64,000 nucleotides of DNA, from positions 1-64,000 of the forward strand of contig CAYMYN010000006.1 of NCBI GenBank assembly GCA_964394665.1, read 5' to 3'. Under the pieces are notes generated by a model, which made no database searches, was not told the DNA's origin, and worked only from the letters and a program-made list of their open reading frames with translations. This document shows positions 59,179 to 64,000 of this stretch, in pieces (position 1 is the stretch's first letter; each line of letters starts with the position of its first letter). Made by a program: the position numbers and the translations under genes. This stretch comes from CAYMYN01 sp964394665 (GTDB taxonomy: Bacteria > Planctomycetota > UBA1135 > GCA-002686595).

Positions 59179-60237
59179 TCAGGCCGGGGGCGGGGCGAGG
59201 CCCGCCGCGGCGAGGTCCCGCTGGGGGGCCCGTAGCCAATCCTCGCCGTGGCGCTCGAGCAGCGGCAGGAAGGCCTCCAGCACGAGCGGATCGAAGGCCC
59301 GTCCGCGTTGGGCCGCGAAGAACGAGAGCGTCTGCTCGAGCGGCCAGACGTCCTTGTAGGAGCGCTTGGTCGAGAGGCTGTCGAAGACCTCGACCACGCA
59401 CAGGATGCGGCCGGGGAGCGAGATGGCCTCGCCCGCGAGGCGCTGGGGGTAGCCCGTCCCGTCCCACTTCTCGTGGTGCTCGGCCACCAGGCGGCAGACT
59501 TCCGAGAGGTGCGGGTTGCGGCCCAGCTTCTTGGCCCCCAGCGCCGGGTGGCGCTGCACCTCGCGGTACTCCTCGGGGGTCAGCGGCCCTTGCTTGGTCA
59601 GGAAGCCCAGGTCCTCGAGGTAGATCTTGCCGTAGTCGTGGGCGATGGCCGCCAGCTCGAGGCGCTCGCGGGCCGCGACCTCGAGGCCCAGGGTGTCGGC
59701 CAGCAGGCGGCTGTAGCGCCGCGTGCGCTCGCCGTGGCCCGCGGTGTAGGGGTCCACGCGCTCGATCGTGTTGGCGACCATCTCCGAGAGGATGTCGACC
59801 AGCTCGCCGAAGCCCAGGGCCGGGTTGGTGTCCATCTCGCGCTCGCGCAGCGCGCGGTGGATGCGCGCCCCGAGCACGATCGGATCGACCGGTTTCTGCA
59901 GGTAGTCGAGCGCTCCGCCCTTGATGGCCGAGACCGCGCCCTCGACGGCGGGATAGCCCGTCATCAGGATCACGACCGCGTCCGGCTGCACGACGCGGGC
60001 CTGGGAGAGGATCTCGCGGCCGTCCTCGAAGCCCTCGAAGACCACGTCGGTCACCACCGCGTCGAAGCGCAGCGTGTCGAGCAGGTGCCGCGCGGCGGCG
60101 GGCGTCGAGGCCAGGGTGACCTCGAAGCCCTGGCGCGAGAGCACCTCGCCCAGGAGGTCGAGGGTGCGCGTGTCGTCGTCCGCCAGGAGCACGCGGGCGG
60201 GTCGGGCGGGTTCGGTGGGGGAGGCCGGGGTCCTCAT
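59179..60237 (-). CDS. Response regulator with HD-GYP output domain
   Basis: 352 residues. Receiver (about 14-130): RVLLADDDTRTLDLLGEVLS acidic pocket, phospho-acceptor Asp64 in DAVVTDVVFEG, and ILMTGYPAVEGAVSAIKGGA then LDYLQKP with the conserved Lys. HD-GYP (about 140-335): YTAGHGERTRRYSRLLADTL, AIAHDYGKIYLEDLG, VAEHHEKWDGTGYPQRLAGE, VFDSLSTKRSYKD. It is expected to hydrolyse cyclic di-GMP when phosphorylated. The third motif, GYP, is complete. No histidine kinase gene is nearby. Unlike the HD-GYP protein at 8680, the receiver here is intact. Confidence 0.93.
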   Translation of the reverse strand: MRTPASPTEPARPARVLLADDDTRTLDLLGEVLSRQGFEVTLASTPAAARHLLDTLRFDAVVTDVVFEGFEDGREILSQARVVQPDAVVILMTGYPAVEGAVSAIKGGALDYLQKPVDPIVLGARIHRALREREMDTNPALGFGELVDILSEMVANTIERVDPYTAGHGERTRRYSRLLADTLGLEVAARERLELAAIAHDYGKIYLEDLGFLTKQGPLTPEEYREVQRHPALGAKKLGRNPHLSEVCRLVAEHHEKWDGTGYPQRLAGEAISLPGRILCVVEVFDSLSTKRSYKDVWPLEQTLSFFAAQRGRAFDPLVLEAFLPLLERHGEDWLRAPQRDLAAAGLAPPPA

Positions 60238-60324
60238 GTTGGCTGTGCGGCCGGCGCGGCGGTCCGCGGGGCGCTTGTACCAGGCGCCCCGCTCCGACTG
60301 AAGGCGCGCGTCGGCGGCGCTACC

Positions 60325-61308
60325 ATGGCGCGCGTGAACGAGCGCGAGGCGATCCACGAAGTGCGCGTGCCCCCCGAGGGTCAGGGCGAGCGCCTCGACC
60401 GCGTGTTGCTCGAGTGGCTCGAGCTCCACGGCGGAGCGCCCTCGCGCACGCGCCTGCAGGCCTGGATCCGCGAGGGCCTGGTCGAGCTCGAGGGCGTGCC
60501 CGTGCTCCGCCCGGGCCATCCGCTGGAGGCCGGCCAGCACTTGCGCCTGCGCGTTCCCGCCCAGGCGCCCCACGTCGAGCCCGAGCACGCCCGGCGCGAG
60601 CTGCGCCTCCTGTTCCAGGACGAGCACCTGGCCGTGGCCGACAAACCCGCCGGGCTCCTGACCCACCGCTCCCCCGGCGGCCGCGAGCCCGCCCTGGCGG
60701 ACCTGGCCGCGGCGGCCCTGGGCGAACTTCCGAGCTCCGATGGCCCCGAGCGCGGCGGCATCGTGCACCGCCTCGACCGCGACACCAGCGGCCTGGTGCT
60801 CCTGGCCCGCACCCACGGGGCGCTGACGGCGCTGCAGGAGCAGTTCCGCGCGCACCGCGTCGAGAAACGCTACCTGGCCCTCGTGCACGGCGAGCCGCGC
60901 TTCGATTCCGATTGGATCGAGTCGCCCCTGGGCCGCGACCCGCGGCGCTCCGACCGCGTGACCGTCGTGCCCGAGGGCGAGGGCCGCCCGGCGCGCACCT
61001 ACTACGAGGTGCTCGAGCGCTACCGCGGCTTCGCCCTGCTCGCCTGCCGCCCCCTGACGGGTCGCATGCACCAGATCCGCGTGCACCTGGCCGCCGCCGG
61101 CCTGCCGATCGTCGGCGACCGCGTCTACCCGCTGCGCCGCCCCCCCGACCTCGTCCTGCCCCCCGGCGCCCCCGACCCGGGCCGCCACGCCCTGCACGCC
61201 GCGCGCCTCGCCCTCGAGCACCCGATCCTCGCCACCCCCCTCACCTTCGAGAGCGCCCCGCCCCCCGAGTTCGAGCTCCTGCGCCGCTGGCTGGCCCACC
61301 CCCCCTGA
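60325..61308 (+). CDS. RluA-family pseudouridine synthase
   Basis: 327 residues. An S4-like RNA-binding domain at the N-terminus (ERLDRVLLEWLELHGGAPSR, TRLQAWIREGLVELEG) precedes the catalytic RluA domain with GIVHRLDRDTSGLVLLARTH (catalytic Asp in HRLDRDTSG). Further on are VEKRYLALVHGEP, YEVLERYRGFALLACRPLTG and RMHQIRVHLAAAGLPIVGD. It converts uridines of rRNA or tRNA to pseudouridine. The family has several paralogues with different targets (RluD-like is the commonest arrangement with S4), and the target cannot be fixed from sequence alone. Confidence 0.93.
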   Translation: MARVNEREAIHEVRVPPEGQGERLDRVLLEWLELHGGAPSRTRLQAWIREGLVELEGVPVLRPGHPLEAGQHLRLRVPAQAPHVEPEHARRELRLLFQDEHLAVADKPAGLLTHRSPGGREPALADLAAAALGELPSSDGPERGGIVHRLDRDTSGLVLLARTHGALTALQEQFRAHRVEKRYLALVHGEPRFDSDWIESPLGRDPRRSDRVTVVPEGEGRPARTYYEVLERYRGFALLACRPLTGRMHQIRVHLAAAGLPIVGDRVYPLRRPPDLVLPPGAPDPGRHALHAARLALEHPILATPLTFESAPPPEFELLRRWLAHPP

Positions 61309-61407
61309 TCCGCCCGCGCCCTGGCCGCCCGCCCCGCCCGCCGCTCCGCCGGGGTCGGCCGGGGTCGGCCGGGAGGTCCCCTCGACCCCATGCAGGGCCC
61401 TGAGGAG

Positions 61408-61437
61408 GGGTGAGTGGGGCCCAAGGGCCCGATTCAC
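61408..61437 (+). promoter_or_regulatory. Palindromic region upstream of the HTH gene, possible operator
   Basis: The palindromic hexamer GGGCCC occurs twice, two bases apart (GGGCCC-AA-GGGCCC), and is framed by GTGA and TCAC. It lies about 40 bases before the HTH start. Autoregulation is usual for HipB-like proteins, but the operator assignment is only an inference. Confidence 0.35.
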
Positions 61438-61473
61438 TTGATCTTTGGGGCCTTGAAGACGATTTTATTCACC

Positions 61474-61788
61474 ATGCCCAAGCGAACGGTGCCGGTCTTC
61501 CCCCCGGGCCAGCGGCAGCTCGAGCAGCTCGGGGAGCGGCTGCGCCTGGCGCGCCTGCGCCGCCGTCTGACCCAGGCCGTGGTCGCCGCTCGGGTTGGGG
61601 TCTCCAAGCAGACCCTCGCCAAGCTGGAGGCGGGGAACGCCTCGACGAGCCTCGCGACCCTGGTGCGCCTCCTGGGCGTGTTCGGCCTGTCCCAGGACCT
61701 CGACCACCTCGCCGCCGACGACGAGCTCGGCCGCCGCCTCCAAGACCTCGACCAAAAAGCCCCACCCCGAGGCCGGACGAAGCCGTGA
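61474..61788 (+). CDS. HTH (XRE/HipB-like) transcriptional regulator
   Basis: 104 residues. I chose ATG 61474; the upstream frame start is in the operator-like region. The helix-turn-helix is RLRLARLRRRLTQAVVAARV followed by GVSKQTLAKLEAGNASTSLA and a C-terminal dimer helix (LVRLLGVFGLSQDLDHLAAD). The pattern matches XRE proteins that partner HipA-like kinases in toxin-antitoxin pairs. No HipA or other toxin gene follows: the next sequence is the integrase relic. It is therefore an orphan antitoxin-like regulator, or its partner has been lost. Confidence 0.8.
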   Translation: MPKRTVPVFPPGQRQLEQLGERLRLARLRRRLTQAVVAARVGVSKQTLAKLEAGNASTSLATLVRLLGVFGLSQDLDHLAADDELGRRLQDLDQKAPPRGRTKP

Positions 61789-61800
61789 TCGAGCGGGTCG

Positions 61801-62319
61801 AGCCGCGATCCCTTCACCGGCCTGCCCGCGCTCGTGCGCCCGAAGTTGAGCGCGCACATCGATCGTGTCCGCCGGCACCACGAATCGGACCTCGCGCGGG
61901 GCGCCGGCTTCGTCTAGCTCCCCGGCGCACTCGGACGCAAGCACCCCTCGGCGGCGAAGAAGTGGCCTTGGCAATGGACCTATCCCGCGACCCGCCCCGA
62001 CCGCGACCGCTCGACCAGCGAGCTCCACCGCCACCCTCCCCCCGAGACGGTGATTCAGAAGGCCGTGCGCGGGGCCGTGCCGGCCTCTCGCCTCCCCAAG
62101 CGCGCCACCCGCCGCGCCTTCATCCATTCCTTCGCCACCCACCCCCTGGAGGACGGCGCCGACATCCGCACGGTCCAAGAACTCCTCGGCCGCGCGGACG
62201 TCGCGACCACCCAGGTCGACACCCACGTCCTCCGGCGCGGCCCCGGCGGATTCCAGAGCCCCATGGACCGTCTCGGCCTCACCGGCCGCGACCCACCCAC
62301 CGGCCCGAAACGGGGTTGA
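61801..62319 (+). pseudogene. Integron integrase (IntI-type tyrosine recombinase) relic, C-terminal half
   Basis: One reading frame gives, after the KDR-like start SRDPFTGLPALV, LPGALGRKHPSAAKKWPWQW (the integron integrase signature region), then YPATRPDRDRS, ETVIQKAVRGAV, FIHSFATHPLEDGADIRTVQ and ELLGRADVATTQVDTHVLRR. An in-frame TAG lies at 61915-61917. The N-terminal half is missing. The box II Arg of the usual LRHSFATH is Ile (FIHSFATH), and the catalytic Tyr of the usual TTMIYTHVL is Asp (TTQVDTHVL). Three independent defects make it dead. Its codons are still as GC-rich as the host. It points the same way as the cassettes downstream, as in inverted-integrase integrons. Confidence 0.9.
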
Positions 62320-62729
62320 CCGGATTGAAACGGGTCCCTAGGCTCCCGAAAGCGATGCTCGCCCAGCCATTCGCTCCCGAGCCCAACCCACCGTCTGGCG
62401 CCCCGCCGGCCGGGTGGGGAGGGGCCCCCCATTCCGGAGTCCCGAACCACGCCGCTGGTCTCCGGGCCCAGATCGGGCACGATGTCCCATGTCACCCGGG
62501 ACTCCAGAGCCCCGGCGCCACCGGCTCGGGCCGCCCCTGCCCTCGGGTTGCCGGCGTCCCTGACTCCCAGCGGCCCCGAGCAGCGCAAGCGCCGACACCT
62601 GCGCTCGACCGGATCCCGCACCAGGCCCACCTTCGCTACGCCTGGTCCCACCCGCCGCCCGCACCGGCCCCCACTTATGCAGCCCATGCCGAATTGTAGT
62701 TGGGCCGCTTCGCAAACCGCGGAGGAACT
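62320..62729 (+). other. Spacer between integrase relic and first cassette, with attI-like core site
   Basis: 410 bp without a gene. GTTGGGC at 62699-62705 matches the integron core GTTRRRY. No long palindrome with an R'' box lies upstream of it, so it fits attI rather than the attC of an earlier cassette. It is followed by GGAGG at 62721-62725, the ribosome-binding site of the cassette's first gene. Composition changes here from host-like to AT-richer. Confidence 0.55.
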
Positions 62730-63218
62730 GTGAGCGACATCGATCAAGTCAACTTTCTCGAAGCCAATCTCACCCGCCAGCTTGGTTGGATTGCGGCGGC
62801 AGACTCCAAGGTTTCTTTCGCGTTCGCCGTCGACACCGCGATGCTCGGAGTTCTCGCAGCGGTGTCCCCCAGAACCGGGAGCGCATGGGGTGTCGCGCCG
62901 GCGATATGCGCGGCTTTTGCTGTAGCACTCGGTTTGGCCACCCTCGTACTACTATCCTTCGCCTCGTTCCCTCGAACCAGAGGTCCTAAGAGCTCCCTTG
63001 TCTATTGCGCTGGGATTGCTCAGCGCGACGTGGACCAGTTCAGAGATGCTGTCGCGCAGCTTTCTCTTGAGTCCTATACCGTAGACTTGGCAGCACAGTG
63101 CCATCGGAACGCAGAGATCGCGAGCCGCAAGTTCCTCTGGGTACAGCGAGCGCTCATATCGCTGTACCTGTCGGTGCTGCCCTGGGGCGTCGCAATCCTT
63201 CTGCTCTACAACGCCTAG
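62730..63218 (+). CDS. Pycsar membrane effector (PycTM-like)
   Basis: 162 residues from GTG 62730, four bases after GGAGG. It begins VNFLEANLTRQLGWIAAADS and KVSFAFAVDTAMLGVLAAV: the conserved N-terminal helix of Pycsar TM effectors (DUF5706-like) leading into the first membrane helix (about 27-45). Two more follow, GVAPAICAAFAVALGLATLV (52-78) and LISLYLSVLPWGVAILLLYN (141-162). Between them a cytosolic segment (QFRDAVAQLSLESYTVDLAA) would carry the nucleotide response. In Pycsar, a phage-induced cyclic pyrimidine nucleotide opens this effector and disrupts the membrane, giving abortive infection. The cyclase starts eight bases downstream. Base composition is much lower in GC than the host. 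Confidence 0.87.
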   Translation: MSDIDQVNFLEANLTRQLGWIAAADSKVSFAFAVDTAMLGVLAAVSPRTGSAWGVAPAICAAFAVALGLATLVLLSFASFPRTRGPKSSLVYCAGIAQRDVDQFRDAVAQLSLESYTVDLAAQCHRNAEIASRKFLWVQRALISLYLSVLPWGVAILLLYNA

Positions 63219-63226
63219 GTTCAATC

Positions 63227-63916
63227 ATGGCTCTCGGCGACGACCTGAAGTCTGAAGTAACGAAGATCTTCAAGGGGCAATGGACAACCAGGAATGGCCA
63301 GACAGTTCCGGAGTCGGAGGACCTCAAGCTCGGGAACGATGCGGTCGAACTGGAAGCAACGGTTCTCTACGCTGACCTCTCCGACTCCACGAAGCTTGTA
63401 GACGGTCACAAGCCGCACTTCGCCGCCGAGATATACAAGTCGTACCTTCACTGCGCTGCCAAGATCATTCGGTCAGAAGGTGGCACCATCACGGCCTACG
63501 ACGGGGATCGGATTATGGCGGTGTTCATTGGTGACTCTAAGGACACCTCGGCTGTCCGAGCTGGACTCAAGATCAACTACGCAACCAAGAAAATCGTCAA
63601 CCCGGCAGTCAAGGCTCAATACAACACCGACTTTCAGGCAAGCCAAACGGTCGGGATCGATACCAGCAAGCTCTTCGTTGCCAGAACGGGAATTCGCGGC
63701 TCAAATGACCTGGTATGGGTCGGACGCGCCGCCAACTATGCGGCGAAACTCACCGAGCTGGATTCCGGATACCCAACCTGGATTACTGCATCCGTGTTTG
63801 ACATGCTGCATGAAAGCGCGAAGACAACAAGCGGAAATCCAATGTGGGAGGCGCGACGATGGACCGCAATGAACGACCATTCCATCTATCGGTCGTCCTG
63901 GTCGTGGAAGGTCTAA
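63227..63916 (+). CDS. Pycsar cyclase (class III nucleotide cyclase, PycC-like)
   Basis: 229 residues, single catalytic domain, ATG at 63227. Class III cyclase motifs: TVLYADLSDSTKL with metal Asp50, GGTITAYDGDRIMAVFIGDS with metal Asp94, VGIDTSKLFVARTGIRGSND, and WVGRAANYAAKLTELDSGYP with Asn170 and Lys174, where many class III cyclases have Arg. Flanking sequence is short and helical. Context decides the name: a stand-alone cyclase directly after a DUF5706-like membrane protein is the Pycsar arrangement, where the enzyme makes cCMP or cUMP after phage infection. A conventional adenylate or guanylate cyclase is the alternative but would not need this partner. Its stop is five bases before the attC. 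Confidence 0.87.
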   Translation: MALGDDLKSEVTKIFKGQWTTRNGQTVPESEDLKLGNDAVELEATVLYADLSDSTKLVDGHKPHFAAEIYKSYLHCAAKIIRSEGGTITAYDGDRIMAVFIGDSKDTSAVRAGLKINYATKKIVNPAVKAQYNTDFQASQTVGIDTSKLFVARTGIRGSNDLVWVGRAANYAAKLTELDSGYPTWITASVFDMLHESAKTTSGNPMWEARRWTAMNDHSIYRSSWSWKV

Positions 63917-63920
63917 GACG

Positions 63921-63980
63921 GCCCAACAACAGCATGCAGCGGACGGCGCTGCGCGCCGCCGCTGATGCTCAGCGTTCGGC
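63921..63980 (+). other. attC recombination site (59-base element type)
   Basis: R'' GCCCAAC (63921-63927) and R' GTTCGGC (63974-63980) flank L'' AGCATGCAGCGG (63931-63942) and L' CCGCTGATGCT (63959-63969). The L arms pair perfectly once G63936 is left out: the extrahelical base that marks the recombining strand. A central GGCGC-TGC-GCGCC hairpin completes the cruciform. It is 60 bp long. Cleavage between G63974 and T63975 defines the cassette edge. Confidence 0.92.
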
Positions 63981-64000
63981 GGACTTGATGGCGGACAGTT

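Larger units (their letters stand above)
62700..63974 (+). mobile_element. Complete integron gene cassette carrying a Pycsar module
   Basis: The unit starts with TTGGGC (after G62699) and ends with G63974 inside an attC site. The R'' box GCCCAAC (63921-63927) is the exact complement of G+TTGGGC, the core that the cassette's own ends would make on circularising. The boundary of one 1,275-bp cassette is therefore visible. It holds two genes in one orientation, no integrase, and a base composition well below the host's. The second half of R' (TTCGGC, 63975-63980) belongs to the next cassette. Confidence 0.85.

Noticed and set aside
62050..62319. A separate 89-aa integrase-like gene
   Set aside because: It is the in-frame tail of the longer relic starting at 61801 and has no catalytic Tyr, so it is not an independent gene.
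62380..62388. GCCCAAC as the R'' box of an earlier attC
   Set aside because: It lies over 310 bases from the GTTGGGC core and no L-arm pairing was found between them, so the core is more likely attI.
1..64000. tRNA, rRNA and CRISPR arrays
   Set aside because: Intergenic stretches were read for cloverleaf arms, conserved rRNA segments and regularly spaced repeats; none was convincing.

Overview
The window is a very GC-rich (roughly 70% by eye) bacterial chromosome segment. It most likely comes from a member of the Planctomycetota, probably a Saltatorellus-like deep branch. That assignment is an inference. It rests on the large secreted proteins sharing a C-terminal domain with a WYRNP signature, the Haliangium-type microcompartment shell genes, the GC content, and a type II-like secretion block with lipoprotein secretins. 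No rRNA, tRNA or CRISPR array was found.

Layout. 1-1464 is the partial gene of a TMTC-like membrane/TPR protein. 1512-8513 is a bacterial microcompartment (BMC) locus: two BMC-H, a CoA-acylating aldehyde dehydrogenase with a Cys-rich tail, a double-stacking BMC-T, two BMC-P and a single BMC-T. These are followed by two small proteins sharing an EutT-like N-terminal motif (one fused to an ACT domain) and a DUF711/UPF0210 protein. No classical signature enzyme, phosphotransacylase or alcohol dehydrogenase is present. 8680-14897 holds an HD-GYP regulator and two secreted proteins with the shared C-terminal domain. 15078-20151 is a polyphosphate block: SixA and CHAD, then divergent PPK1, then convergent Ppx. 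20211-29194 holds an uncharacterised protein, two TPR proteins and two lipoproteins. 29448-32376 is rpsO-pnp. 33465-38075 holds tandem secretin lipoproteins and a GspK-like pseudopilin. 38092-45929 holds housekeeping genes: hyuB-like, purA, uppS, cdsA, phoH, ybeY and a FliA/WhiG-type sigma factor. 46822-49495 is a ParA ATPase, an HhH protein and an Asn/Phe-rich, apparently highly expressed protein. 49633-61308 holds a PafA-like phosphatase, kdsA, dagK, an RmlD-like reductase, valS, a secreted SUMF protein, a second HD-GYP response regulator and an RluA-family synthase.

The right end is a relic chromosomal integron. A HipB-like HTH gene is followed by the C-terminal half of an integron integrase that is truncated, carries an in-frame stop and has lost two catalytic residues. 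It points in the same direction as the cassettes. Downstream, the base composition drops and a two-gene Pycsar antiphage module (membrane effector plus cyclase) occupies what looks like one complete gene cassette, 62700-63974, closed by a textbook attC with an extrahelical base. The cassette's first bases exactly complement its own R'' box. The next cassette begins at 63975 and leaves the window.

Two features stand out across the window. A 136/135-bp intergenic repeat (6986-7121 and 36308-36442) supplies the stop codon of the upstream gene at both sites and keeps its stems while its loop varies. A TAGACT -10-like motif recurs ahead of several genes, including the BMC operon. The strongest candidates for new biology are the ACT/DUF711-equipped microcompartment, the Pycsar integron cassette behind a dead integrase, and the ParA/HhH/Asn-rich triad.
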